Positions 35,338 to 44,554 of a DNA stretch of 64,000 bases are shown here, in pieces. Position 1 is the stretch's first letter. The number at the start of each line of letters is the position of its first letter. The stretch lies in NCBI GenBank assembly GCA_023544645.1, contig JAMJFO010000003.1:1-64000 (forward strand), given 5' to 3'. The translations under genes and the position numbers were made by a program. This DNA is from Desulfobulbaceae bacterium (GTDB lineage Bacteria > Desulfobacterota > Desulfobulbia > Desulfobulbales > Desulfobulbaceae). The notes under the pieces are model-generated. The model was given only the letters and a program-made list of their open reading frames with translations. It searched no databases and was not told the origin of the DNA.

Positions 35338-37662
35338 ATGCAAAAAAAACTAGGGAAAAATCACTATCTTCGTATTGTGGCAGGCGTCTTCGTGGCCACG
35401 GTTCTACTTTTCGGTACCTTGTTGAACCAGCCATATGCACAGGACAACGAGAAAGAAAATGCTGCTGCCCAGTTATCGATGTCAGGCTGGTTCTCAATTA
35501 TCTGGGGGGATAGCAAGGATGGAAAATCAAGCATGATCTACACCCTGACCGATGAAAAGGGACAGCAGATCTTATTGCAGGTGGACGAGGCAGTGGTCAG
35601 GAAGCTTGGAGGGGTTCTGAAATTCAATGGAAAGTATGTGAATGTGGAGGGAACTTCAGCCATCCCCCCGGAGAACAATGCGACTTTCGATACCAATGGG
35701 GCTGTCGATTCTGCGGAAAAATCTCCGGCAGTGCTTAAGGTAGATTCGATAACCATTGCTCCATCTGCCAAATTCCAAGCACTGACTGTAAACGGTATCA
35801 CTGCCCTGGCGGTAAGCGGTTCACATCCCTGGGTCACCATTATGTGCAAATTCTCCGATATTGCCAATGAACCCAATGATGTCGCGTATTTTCAGGGGAT
35901 GTACAGTGATACCCAACCAGGACTCAACCATTACTGGAAGGAGCTGTCTTTTAACACTGCCGATATTACCGGAAGCACGGTCGGAGGAACAGGCTGGTAT
36001 ACTTTGCCCGAAACCGAGTTGCATTACAACCCCACCGATACGGAAAAAGGAACCGATCTAAGCGCGTTAGCCGATGATTGCGTTGCCGCAGCGGATGCTG
36101 ATGTGGATTATTCGCTCTACTCCGGCATAAATATGATGTTCAACTCTGATTTTGATAACGGCTGGGCCTGGGGGGGATCAAGAACGTATACTCTTGATGG
36201 TGTCACCAAAACCTGGAGTATAACCTGGGAGCCGCCATGGTCATATCATAACATTTCGGTTATAGCCCATGAAATGGGGCATGGTTTCGGCTTACCGCAT
36301 TCTTCCTACGACCGGGCAGCGGTTTATGATAATCCCTGGGACGTTATGAGTCAGGATCGTTATAATTGCGCTGCGGCCACCGATCCTACATACGGCTGCA
36401 TGGCACAGCACACAATTTCCTATCACAAAGACCTGCTGGACTGGATCCCCGGCCCGCAAAAAACAACGGTAGCAACAGGCGCTTTCTCTACGATTACGCT
36501 GGAGGACCTGGCCGCCCCGACATCCACCAACTATCAGATGGCAAGTATCCCCATAGGCGGGTCTGCCACCAATTTTTATACCGTGGAAGCCCGGCGGTTT
36601 ACCGGTTATGACGCCAAGTTGCCTGCCGAAGGAGTGGTTATCCACAATGTCGATAAGGCAGAAGGCATACCGGCGATGCTGGTTCCTGATGGAGCGAGAA
36701 CTGATCCATGGAGTGAGGGAGAGATCTTTATCGACGAAACCAACAGTATCGCAGTAATGGTGAACGCTGACACGGGTACCGGATTTGAAGTGACGATATC
36801 AAACGGGAACCTCCCTCCCACAAGCGAAGCCGGCGGGCCTTATACAGAGGAATGTATGGGATCCACAACCACTGTGGCGCTGGATGGTAATGGATCCAGC
36901 GATCCAGAGGGCTTCCCCTTGACATACTCCTGGAGCACAACCTGTAACGGAACCTTCAGTGACCCCACACTCGCCCAGCCGACGTTGACCGTCCAGACTT
37001 CGGACATCTGCAATTACGGTTGCAGCGTTTTGCTGACAGTAACGGACAATGAAGGGCTTTCGGGTCTGAGTGACTCCGCGATCGTCACCATCGTTGACAC
37101 GACTCCGCCGACCCTTGTCGGAGTTCCCAACGATACAACTGTCGAGTGCGACGCGGTACCGCCGCCCGCCGGAGTAACCGCAACAGATACGTGCGATGCA
37201 AGTGTCATCCCGGGTTTTGAGGAAACACGGGTAGACGGGAGCTGTGCAGACAACTATTTGCTGACGAGGACCTGGACCGGTGTCGATGGTTGCGGATATA
37301 GCAGTAGCGCCGTACAAACAATCACTGTACAGGATACGGTGGGTCCGGTTATCAGCTGCAACAACTCCGCCACCATTACACCCGCAGGCGCCCCTGTTTC
37401 TTTTACTGCTACCGCAACCGATAACTGCGCGGCCTATCCTTCTGTTGAAATCATTGGCTATGACTGCTTTAAATTCACCAGGAAAGGCCTAAGGGTCGAC
37501 AAGACGGATTCGTGCATGGTTGAGGTGTCCGGCGACACAGTCATCATTACCGATTCCGGTGGAGTAGGTGATAATATAGTTTGGACTGCTCGATCAAATG
37601 ACAACTGCGGTAATGTTAATGAATCCACGTGCTCGGTTAGTGTGGTGAAGCCGGAAAAATAA
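35338..37662 (+). CDS. secreted metzincin-type metalloprotease with PKD/HYR-like repeats
   Basis: 774 residues with a signal peptide (YLRIVAGVFVATVLLFGTLL, cleavage after PYAQ near residue 35). The catalytic domain (about residues 150-430) carries HEMGHGFGLPH with His311, the HExxHxxGxxH zinc motif of metzincins, and a downstream NPWDVMSQ Met-turn, as in M6/M11 (gametolysin-like) peptidases. Residues ~500-575 form a PKD domain (AGGPYTEECMGSTTTVALDG...LTYSWSTTC). Two or three HYR/Ig-like repeats with paired Cys follow (DTTPPTLVGVPNDTTVECDA, DTVGPVISCNNSATITPAGA). A pilus, envelope or host/matrix protein may be the substrate. The gene is preceded by the c-di-GMP riboswitch and by GGGGG near 35328; it is flanked by the repeated terminators. 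Confidence 0.85.
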   Translation: MQKKLGKNHYLRIVAGVFVATVLLFGTLLNQPYAQDNEKENAAAQLSMSGWFSIIWGDSKDGKSSMIYTLTDEKGQQILLQVDEAVVRKLGGVLKFNGKYVNVEGTSAIPPENNATFDTNGAVDSAEKSPAVLKVDSITIAPSAKFQALTVNGITALAVSGSHPWVTIMCKFSDIANEPNDVAYFQGMYSDTQPGLNHYWKELSFNTADITGSTVGGTGWYTLPETELHYNPTDTEKGTDLSALADDCVAAADADVDYSLYSGINMMFNSDFDNGWAWGGSRTYTLDGVTKTWSITWEPPWSYHNISVIAHEMGHGFGLPHSSYDRAAVYDNPWDVMSQDRYNCAAATDPTYGCMAQHTISYHKDLLDWIPGPQKTTVATGAFSTITLEDLAAPTSTNYQMASIPIGGSATNFYTVEARRFTGYDAKLPAEGVVIHNVDKAEGIPAMLVPDGARTDPWSEGEIFIDETNSIAVMVNADTGTGFEVTISNGNLPPTSEAGGPYTEECMGSTTTVALDGNGSSDPEGFPLTYSWSTTCNGTFSDPTLAQPTLTVQTSDICNYGCSVLLTVTDNEGLSGLSDSAIVTIVDTTPPTLVGVPNDTTVECDAVPPPAGVTATDTCDASVIPGFEETRVDGSCADNYLLTRTWTGVDGCGYSSSAVQTITVQDTVGPVISCNNSATITPAGAPVSFTATATDNCAAYPSVEIIGYDCFKFTRKGLRVDKTDSCMVEVSGDTVIITDSGGVGDNIVWTARSNDNCGNVNESTCSVSVVKPEK

Positions 37663-37706
37663 CAGTATTAAAAAATATAGATTTATTCGGCTCCCGCCTT
37701 TGCCTC

Positions 37707-37780
37707 ATTTTTAAATCCGGGAGTATCCGTTAAGCGCAACCAAACCCGCAGCCGGAAACGGTTTGCGGGTTTTTTGTTTC
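37707..37780 (+). repeat. terminator-containing repeat, right copy
   Basis: A copy of 34728-34800, with the same terminator hairpin (ACCCGCAGCCG/CGGTTTGCGGGT, GAAA loop, T tract; identical over 37 bases at 37744-37780). It serves as the terminator of the protease gene. The sequence just left of it (CCCGCCTTTGCCTCA) vaguely resembles the end of tRNA-Leu (TCGCCTTCGGCACCA). Confidence 0.88.
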
Positions 37781-37884
37781 CATGGTCTGCCGTTATTATC
37801 CGTTCAAACCATCGGATGGGCTGACAAAAAAAAGCCGCTCCAGCTCAGCGAAAGTTTTCCCTATAACCTTTCAGCAGGAATGGT

Positions 37885-37914
37885 TTGACTTTGTCAGGCC
37901 TGAAGGCCTAAACT
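37885..37914 (+). promoter_or_regulatory. sigma70-type promoter of the binding-protein/kinase operon
   Basis: TTGACT (37885-37890), 18-base spacer that contains the palindrome AGGCCTGAAGGCCT, TAAACT (37909-37914). The predicted leader to the ATG at 38112 is about 190 bases and contains several G/C-rich hairpins but no riboswitch that I recognise. Confidence 0.5.
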
Positions 37915-38111
37915 GAAAGTGAAGAAGATTGGAACTGTGTCTGCCGCCATTTCCGGTTTAAACGCACTCGTTCTCCCGGTTCGTTTTGCGGAGTTGCAAT
38001 GATACAGTTCCCCCTGCAACCGTGGTTATCTCTGTTTCGGCCGATGCATGTTTGAATTGCCGGGGGGAAGTGGGGATTGGTCTTCAACAATACCTGTCAG
38101 GGGGAATTGGA

Positions 38112-38963
38112 ATGCGGAAAATATTTTTCATTCTGTCGGTTCTGGTTCTGTCAGCGTTTCCGCTGGCCCTCATAGAGGGGCAGCCGCGGTGTTTCGCCCA
38201 TGATTCGAGCAATGTCATCAAGTTCGGGGTATATCCCTACGAATCCCCCCGGTCGGTCTACACTCTTTACGCCCCACTGGCCAGGCGCATTGAAGCAAAA
38301 ACGGGCAAAAAGGTAGAGCTCGTTTCCGCGCCAGATCAGGAAACTTTTATTGAGCGGACCCGTCAGGGCGCCTATGATCTGGCTCTGGTTTCACCTGTTT
38401 GTTTTTTCAAGGTCCAGGATGCGGGCTATCATGTCATTGCCCGTGGAAAACCCTCGTTTTACGGGGGCGTGATCGTCAGAAGCGACAGCGGCATTACCTC
38501 AGCAGAGCAGCTGCGAAAGAAAAAAGTTGCCGCTATCGGCCAATATTCCTATGGCGGCTATCTTTTTTTTCGCCAGGAGCTTGCCGGTCTTGGCATTTCT
38601 CCTGACCGGGACGTGCAGTTCAGTTTTTTGGATAAAGTTAATTCCGTCATATTCGGCGTCCTCAATAAACAGTATGATGCCGGCATTCTCAGGATAGATA
38701 CCTTGAACCGCCCGGAATTTATCGCCATACGCGACAAGGTGCGCATTATCTCCAGGTCGCCGGAAATTCCCCAGTTTCCTTTTGTTGTCATGAACAACCT
38801 GTCGGAGGCCACCGTGCAATTGATTTTGGAAGTGATGACGGCGATTTCCCCGGAAAACCTGGAAGGCAGTAACATCCTGACCAGCCTTCAGATTGACCGG
38901 ATAGTTGCTGCCCGTGACTCTGACTATGATGCTTTCCGGCGAGTCATCAAAGAGGTAGAGTAA
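38112..38963 (+). CDS. PhnD-like periplasmic phosphate/phosphonate-type binding protein
   Basis: 283 residues from ATG 38112 (CAGGGGGAATTGG upstream). A signal peptide (KIFFILSVLVLSAFPLALIE) precedes a two-lobed solute-binding protein: IKFGVYPYESPRSVYTLYAPLARRIEAKTGKKVELV-type start, FIERTRQGAYDLALVSP and the hinge-to-second-lobe AEQLRKKKVAAIGQYSYGGY. This is the PhnD/SsuA-like fold used for phosphonate or other oxyanions. No ABC transporter genes follow; a membrane kinase gene begins ten bases later. It is therefore more likely the ligand-sensing subunit of that kinase than a transport protein. Confidence 0.85.
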   Translation: MRKIFFILSVLVLSAFPLALIEGQPRCFAHDSSNVIKFGVYPYESPRSVYTLYAPLARRIEAKTGKKVELVSAPDQETFIERTRQGAYDLALVSPVCFFKVQDAGYHVIARGKPSFYGGVIVRSDSGITSAEQLRKKKVAAIGQYSYGGYLFFRQELAGLGISPDRDVQFSFLDKVNSVIFGVLNKQYDAGILRIDTLNRPEFIAIRDKVRIISRSPEIPQFPFVVMNNLSEATVQLILEVMTAISPENLEGSNILTSLQIDRIVAARDSDYDAFRRVIKEVE

Positions 38964-38972
38964 CAAAAAGAA

Positions 38973-41630
38973 ATGATTTCCTTCCGAATCCGCACCCATC
39001 TGATTGTGTACTTGTCGGTGGTTACCCTGTTGCTCACCACGGCGATAATTTTTCTCTATACGGCCCGGTTTCGGGATTATGCGATGACCAATCTGTCCCG
39101 GTACGGCCTGACCATTGCACAGGATATTTCGGTTGTCGCGGCCGAGCATATTGTTGCCGAGAATTACGGATCTCTGCAGGAGATAGTCCAGGAATTTGCC
39201 AAGCTGCCCGATGTTGTCACCATCGAAATCAGTGATCCGCGCTGGACCATGCTCGCTGCCACGCAGATTGACAGGCTCGGGACAATGATGAGCCGGGATC
39301 CCTCCGGGAAGCAAGTTCTGCAGGGCAACACGCACTATGTCCATCTCGACGGAGCTGCCGGTCACCTCATCATCACGGTTCCTGTTCGTGTGGCAAGTGA
39401 CCTGATGGGGCATACCAGAGTCGTTATTTCCCTGGAGGCAATGGTGGCGCATATCAGGGATGTCCGGGAAAAAGGAGCCTTGACCGGTTTTTTCTTCTGG
39501 TTCGCCGCCGTGGTAGCCGGCTATTTTGCCGCCCGTTATCTGACCCGGCCGATGCAGGGTTTTGCCCAGGCGACTGAACGCATCAGTCACGGGGATTTCA
39601 ATGTCGCCCTGCCGTCACCCAGGATGGTTCTGGAACTGGAGAGATTTTCCGGGGCGCTCAAAGTCATGGTCCGGGCCATTGAGGGACGCGAACAGGCCCT
39701 GCGCGAATCGGAGAACAAGTTGCGAAACCTGTTTGAGCGGGCCATGGATGGGATATTTGTCTGCGACCGGCAGGGCGTGTTTGAGGATGTCAACCCGGCT
39801 CTGCTTGATATCCTTGGGTACACGAGCAAGGGCGATTTGCTCGCCCGTAATTTTTTCAATGATCTAGTTGCGGATCCCGAAGAAGTCGCCGATTTTCACA
39901 AGAACCTTTCCCGCCGCATGGTCCTGCAGGGATACGAACTCAGGCTTTTGTGCCGGGAAGGGGCCCCGATCACGGTTTCCCTGTCCTGTCACGCGGTGGT
40001 GAATGATCAGGGCGAGATCTTCCGCTATGAAGGGATGCTGCGGGATATCACCAGGCAGAAGAATGCGGCGGAGGAAATTGCCAGCATGCGCAACTATCTC
40101 AACAATATTATTGAATCCATGCCATCCATGCTCATTGCGGTGGACGAGGAGTCCAGGATCACCCAGTGGAACAGCGCCGTCTTCCACGTCACGGGTATTT
40201 CCGCCGCCGAGGCAAAGGGCGGAAAGTTGCAGGATATCGCTCCTTTCTTCAGCAGATACAGCGACCAGTTGAAATTCACCCAGACGAACCGAAAGTCCGT
40301 TAAGCTGCACCGCGAAGTCATCGCCATCAATGATGACCGAACCTATAACATCACTTTTTTCCCATTGGTGGCCAACAACGCTTCGGGTGCGGCCATCAGG
40401 CTCGATGACATCACCGAACTGGAAATGAAGGAAAAGCAGCTGTGCCAGGCGCAGAAAATGGAATCCGTCGGGAACCTGGCCGGTGGTCTGGCCCATGATT
40501 TCAACAACGTGCTGGGGGTCATTCTCGGCAATCTATCTCTTATCCGGTTCCGGCTTGATCATCGGGAGCATCTGCCCGAAGGGGAACTCCGTGAATATAC
40601 GGAACAGATGTCGGCGGCCGGCCACCGGGCGGCCGACCTGGTTCGTCAACTCCTGACTCTTTCCCGCACCCAGGAGATGAACCTGGTGCCGGTGGATCTG
40701 AATCTGTCCATCAAGCATATTCGCAAGATCGGGGAAAATACCTTTGACCGCTCCGTGGAGATTGTTACCAGGCCGTCCGGATCCCCGGCGCTGATTATGG
40801 GCGATCCCACCCAGATTGAGCAGGTGCTGCTCAATCTCTGCCTCAACTCGGTGCATTCCATGACCATCATGCATGAGAACCAGCCCTGGGGCGGAGTGCT
40901 GACCATCGAGGTGGCAAAGGTCGTCGCGGACGAAATGTTCTGCAAATATCACCCGGAAGCGCGGGAAATTCCTTACTGGAAGCTGGTTATCAGCGATACC
41001 GGGATTGGCATGGATACCAGGACGGTTTCCAAAATCTTTGATCCTTTTTTTTCCACCAAGGAAAAAGACGTGGGAACGGGATTGGGCTTGACCATGGTCT
41101 ATAACATCGTCAAACAGCTGGACGGGTTTATCGATGTCTATTCCGAGCCTGGGCATGGCTCCACATTCAATGTCTTTATCCCGTTGGTTGATCGGGGTGC
41201 CGGGAAAGCCGTCAATGAGACGCCGTCCATGGTCCAGTGCGGCGGAGGCTGTATCCTGGTGGTTGACGACGATGAGATTCTGTGCAAAACGGCGCGCTCT
41301 ATTCTTGAATCCGTCGGCTACGCCGTGTTGATCGCCAGGGACGGTAAGGAAGGGGTGGAGCTGTATCGGGAAAACATGGAGCGGGTGGTGCTGGTCCTGC
41401 TGGATATGATCATGCCGGTAATGTCCGGCCGAGAGGCTTATGCTGCATTGAAGAAGATCAATCCGCAGGTCAAGGTGCTTATCAGCTCGGGATTCCATAA
41501 GGACTCCCGGGTAGAAGAGGTGATGGCCCTGGGCGGAAATGGTTTTCTGCAGAAGCCCTATACTCTGGAAAACCTGATCACCGCCATCCAGGAGGTCATC
41601 GGCGAAGAAGAAGGAGGGGCGACCACCTGA
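38973..41630 (+). CDS. hybrid sensor histidine kinase (dCache-like, HAMP, PAS-PAS, HisKA, HATPase, REC)
   Basis: 885 residues. Two transmembrane helices (LIVYLSVVTLLLTTAIIFLY and GALTGFFFWFAAVVAGYFAA) enclose a ~140-residue periplasmic sensor. After them come HAMP (residues ~190-240), two PAS domains (LRNLFERAMDGIFVCDRQGV; YLNNIIESMPSMLIAVDEES), the HisKA box GGLAHDFNNVLGVI with phospho-acceptor His508 and an HATPase domain (DTGIGMDTRTV and TGLGLTMVYNIVKQ). The C-terminal receiver has acidic DDD and phospho-acceptor Asp811 (LLDMIMP). It has no DNA-binding output, so it signals to an unlinked partner. It forms an operon with the PhnD-like gene, whose product probably binds its periplasmic part. 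Confidence 0.92.
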   Translation: MISFRIRTHLIVYLSVVTLLLTTAIIFLYTARFRDYAMTNLSRYGLTIAQDISVVAAEHIVAENYGSLQEIVQEFAKLPDVVTIEISDPRWTMLAATQIDRLGTMMSRDPSGKQVLQGNTHYVHLDGAAGHLIITVPVRVASDLMGHTRVVISLEAMVAHIRDVREKGALTGFFFWFAAVVAGYFAARYLTRPMQGFAQATERISHGDFNVALPSPRMVLELERFSGALKVMVRAIEGREQALRESENKLRNLFERAMDGIFVCDRQGVFEDVNPALLDILGYTSKGDLLARNFFNDLVADPEEVADFHKNLSRRMVLQGYELRLLCREGAPITVSLSCHAVVNDQGEIFRYEGMLRDITRQKNAAEEIASMRNYLNNIIESMPSMLIAVDEESRITQWNSAVFHVTGISAAEAKGGKLQDIAPFFSRYSDQLKFTQTNRKSVKLHREVIAINDDRTYNITFFPLVANNASGAAIRLDDITELEMKEKQLCQAQKMESVGNLAGGLAHDFNNVLGVILGNLSLIRFRLDHREHLPEGELREYTEQMSAAGHRAADLVRQLLTLSRTQEMNLVPVDLNLSIKHIRKIGENTFDRSVEIVTRPSGSPALIMGDPTQIEQVLLNLCLNSVHSMTIMHENQPWGGVLTIEVAKVVADEMFCKYHPEAREIPYWKLVISDTGIGMDTRTVSKIFDPFFSTKEKDVGTGLGLTMVYNIVKQLDGFIDVYSEPGHGSTFNVFIPLVDRGAGKAVNETPSMVQCGGGCILVVDDDEILCKTARSILESVGYAVLIARDGKEGVELYRENMERVVLVLLDMIMPVMSGREAYAALKKINPQVKVLISSGFHKDSRVEEVMALGGNGFLQKPYTLENLITAIQEVIGEEEGGATT

Positions 41631-41760
41631 TTCCTCAGCTCTGCTCTACATCGTGCCGGGCGTTGAGGGGGTTTGCTCACCCTTCGGTCGGGACTTGGGC
41701 AGCAGCCTTCCCGTCTTTTTCCTGAACAAAAGTCTTCATTTCCGGACAAACGCCAGCTGG

Positions 41761-43287
41761 TCACAATAACCGGTACTGCTTTTTCATCTCCTGGTAAACG
41801 AGGGTGGATACCTCCCTGATCACGTTGCCGCGGGTAAGCATCCAGTCGCCGTAATTGCTCGGCCTGGAACTGCGCTGGATAATGCCTACCAGGGCATAAG
41901 GATACCGGTTGCCTGATTTATCACGGGGAACCAGGATCCCCATGTCCCCGCAAAGATAAGCGGTCGAACCGGTCTTGTTGTAAACCAGGGTGCCCTGCGG
42001 GATCGGGGTGCGGTCATAGAGTCGATCGCGGCCGGGCAGGGACATCAGGCGGCGGATCTCCTTGCTGTGGGGCAGCTGATCATCCCAGAGAGCCTGCAGG
42101 AAGCGGATATAATCGGACGGCAGGGCTACGTTCTTATAGGTTTTGCCTCCGGGCGGAATATATTCGGTTATGACGGTGTTTTTAAAGATATCTCCATAAT
42201 GGGTCCGCAGAATCTCCTCGCACCGGGCCGGACCTCCGACCATGCGCATCACCCAGTTGGTGGCCCCGTTATTGCTGCGCTGAATCATCTGTTCCATGTT
42301 CCTGCGGCTCTTTGGGCCATATATCAATTCACCCTGCTGCACCCGGTGAAAAAAAGCCAGCGCCACAAAGGGCTTGATCATGCTTGCCGCCTGAAACCGC
42401 ATATCGCCGTTAATTTCAGCCAGGCTCTCCCTTTTGGTCAGGTCATAGACCATCCAGCCTGTTCGCTCGTCACTGGAAATCTTTCCTTTGCTGCGCAATT
42501 CTTTGATAAATGTCTCTATGGCCTGCTCAACTTCTTTTCGCCCGGCATTCGAAGACGCTTTGATAATCTTTGGGGGATCGGCGTTGTTTTTATATGCGGG
42601 CTCGGGTGGTATGATGCCCTTTGCCGCCGCAGGCTTCTTTTTCGCCGCGATGGTAATGGTCTCAAATGATGCGTCATCATTAAGGTGAGAAGACTCTCCG
42701 AAAACGACGGGATTGTTTTTCTCGACAATGATGGTTGTGGAGATTCCCTTGTGTTTCAGGAGTGTTGCATGCTTTTGGGCAACCTTGTAGGTGGATGAGC
42801 GGTCGCCGCGGCGCCGGTAGATAAGTGTGTAATTATCACCTGTAGTCTGTTCGATAAAAAGATTTTTGCCGACTTCGCTGCCAAGATAACTGTACACCCG
42901 GTTATACTTTTTTTTCAGGCTCTCGAGGTTGGGTCCCAGACCGTAGCTGACATTGTACAGCTGGTAATACCCTTTATCCTCGACGACCAAACAATCGGCC
43001 AGTCCGGCCTTTCTGAGTATTTCGTTTTGCTGGATCATCAGCTGGGCGGAACTGAGTGCTGTACCGTTGTGATCATAGATAAGTCCGAAATCTCCCTGCC
43101 GGCGGCCGACAATACGCAGGTTTCGGGCAATTTCGGGTTCCAGGATCTCTTCGAGCTGATTCTGGTAATCAAGCACGTTGTCCAGACTTTTGTCCCATAA
43201 ATAGGCCAGGTCGTATTGACCGGGTTGGGAAAATGCCTGCCCGGGAAGCACTAAAAAACACAGCAAAAAAATTACTCTGGCAAACAT
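41761..43287 (-). CDS. exported beta-lactamase-fold serine hydrolase with N-terminal SPOR-like region
   Basis: 508 residues with a signal peptide (FARVIFLLCFLVLPGQAFSQ). Residues ~40-190 contain two weak repeats (LRIVGRRQGDFGLIYDHNGT and YTLIYRRRGDRSSTYKVAQK) that could be SPOR-like peptidoglycan-binding modules. The C-terminal ~260 residues are a class A beta-lactamase/D-Ala-D-Ala peptidase fold: AASMIKPFVALAFF gives SxxK, IQRSNNGATNWVM gives SxN, and YNKTGSTAYLCGDMG gives KTG. It probably acts on peptidoglycan in the periplasm; a true beta-lactamase is less likely given the long N-terminal part. It is divergent from the M15 peptidase gene, so the two may form a cell-wall pair. Confidence 0.82.
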   Translation of the reverse strand: MFARVIFLLCFLVLPGQAFSQPGQYDLAYLWDKSLDNVLDYQNQLEEILEPEIARNLRIVGRRQGDFGLIYDHNGTALSSAQLMIQQNEILRKAGLADCLVVEDKGYYQLYNVSYGLGPNLESLKKKYNRVYSYLGSEVGKNLFIEQTTGDNYTLIYRRRGDRSSTYKVAQKHATLLKHKGISTTIIVEKNNPVVFGESSHLNDDASFETITIAAKKKPAAAKGIIPPEPAYKNNADPPKIIKASSNAGRKEVEQAIETFIKELRSKGKISSDERTGWMVYDLTKRESLAEINGDMRFQAASMIKPFVALAFFHRVQQGELIYGPKSRRNMEQMIQRSNNGATNWVMRMVGGPARCEEILRTHYGDIFKNTVITEYIPPGGKTYKNVALPSDYIRFLQALWDDQLPHSKEIRRLMSLPGRDRLYDRTPIPQGTLVYNKTGSTAYLCGDMGILVPRDKSGNRYPYALVGIIQRSSRPSNYGDWMLTRGNVIREVSTLVYQEMKKQYRLL

Positions 43288-43466
43288 TTTTTTGTACAGA
43301 TCCCTTTCTGATTAGTTAATCATCAATACAATGCTGCCAACCACTATAACAAAAATAGCTGGTCATCTCTGTAAAAAAATCCTGCCCATGGCAAATATCC
43401 CGTACTCGGGAAAAACGGCTTCGGTAATAGTTGTTGCCGGTACCCGGGAGTTTTGCTACCATTAAG

Positions 43467-43640
43467 CCCGCATTTATCGCAAGGGTCGTCGCGAGAAGCC
43501 GTAAAGTGCTATGGATGCAAGGCGCTGTACCGAAAACACTCACAGACATACTGTACGTATGTCGAGAATGTTTTCGATGCTGCAACGCAGTAGACATGGT
43601 GCTTTACGGGTTCGCAGTAGATTCTTGTGAGAAATGCGGG
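43467..43640. repeat. palindromic repeat element, copy B (174 bp)
   Basis: The ends are CCCGCATTTATCG (43467) and TGAGAAATGCGGG (43628-43640), like copy A with two changes. An internal hairpin pairs CGTAAAGTGCTATG with CATGGTGCTTTACG, and CCGAAAACACTC with GAATGTTTTCG around the core GACATACTGTACGTATGTC. The core is shared with copy A. It lies 24 bases before the start of the next gene. Confidence 0.85.
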
Positions 43641-43664
43641 GTAACTGCCAACGTTGACAAGACT

Positions 43665-44375
43665 ATGATTTTTAAATTATTTCATACCTTCCTCTATACA
43701 ATTTTTTTTCAGGTTGTGCTGGTTTTGGTTTGTGCGCCGCATCCGGCTCGCTGCTCCCAGCCATCCACCTCTTCGCCGCAGTCTTTGGAATCAGACATTT
43801 CACAGCTGGATGAATCGCGGGAAATGTTGATTATCGAGGGTGAATCCTACATAATTCCTCCGCCCTGGAGGGGAAACAGATTCATTGCACCGGAGTACGA
43901 TTACTCGGATTTTCGCCTTATCCCCGTTGAATATACACACAATGGCACCAAAATCTATATTCTGTCCACAGCGCATCAGCCACTGGTGGCTCTACTGGAG
44001 GCGGCGGAAAAGGACGGGATATTTCTCAAGGTTGAATCAGCTTACCGGAGCGAAGGGTATCAGACGCGTATTTTCAGGCGGATGCTTGCCGAAGGCCGGA
44101 CCTTCGATGATATCGTTCGTTATGTCGCTCCACCTGGCTATTCGCAGCATATACTCGGCACGGCTGTCGATTTTTTTCCGAGCAACTGGCGCTTTGCCGG
44201 CACCCCTGCCTACACCTGGCTCCAGGAAAACGGCCGGCGCTTTGGGTTCGCGGAGACCTATTCCCGATTCAACCTCATGAAGATACCGTGGGAGTCGTGG
44301 CATTGGAATTTCATCGGCAGGGATGACGTTGATCAGGATGGATCGACGATGACATCCGGAGATGGGAAAAAATAG
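43665..44375 (+). CDS. M15-type D-alanyl-D-alanine carboxypeptidase
   Basis: 236 residues from ATG 43665; a longer frame from 43431 runs through repeat copy B and is rejected. A signal peptide (FHTFLYTIFFQVVLVLVCAP) precedes the VanY-like domain. KVESAYRSEGYQTRIF, the zinc motif SQHILGTAVDFFPS (HxxxxxxD) and WESWHWNFIG (the third ligand His and the catalytic region) are present. It should trim the terminal D-Ala from peptidoglycan peptides in the periplasm. It is transcribed away from the serine hydrolase gene. No clear Shine-Dalgarno precedes it. Confidence 0.85.
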   Translation: MIFKLFHTFLYTIFFQVVLVLVCAPHPARCSQPSTSSPQSLESDISQLDESREMLIIEGESYIIPPPWRGNRFIAPEYDYSDFRLIPVEYTHNGTKIYILSTAHQPLVALLEAAEKDGIFLKVESAYRSEGYQTRIFRRMLAEGRTFDDIVRYVAPPGYSQHILGTAVDFFPSNWRFAGTPAYTWLQENGRRFGFAETYSRFNLMKIPWESWHWNFIGRDDVDQDGSTMTSGDGKK

Positions 44376-44554
44376 AGTACCCGGTTTGCCGCTTATTCTC
44401 AATCTTACCGGCATTTTCAGCCTGGAGCATCCCCTGTTATGCGAACTTGGTTGCCGTGGGGAGAGCGGGTAATCCTGTGGTTCAGGGGAAAAGATTGCCG
44501 CATCTCTCTGCAGTGCCGGTGTTCATCGAAGAGCCGGTAAAAACCCGGCAGATT

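Noticed and set aside
34642-37780. A complete integrative element at tRNA-Leu
   Set aside because: No integrase or recombinase gene is present and the tRNA end is only weakly repeated at the right side, so I report only the duplicated repeat.
43431-43664. N-terminal extension of the M15 peptidase frame
   Set aside because: It runs through repeat copy B and ends just before a clear signal peptide at ATG 43665.
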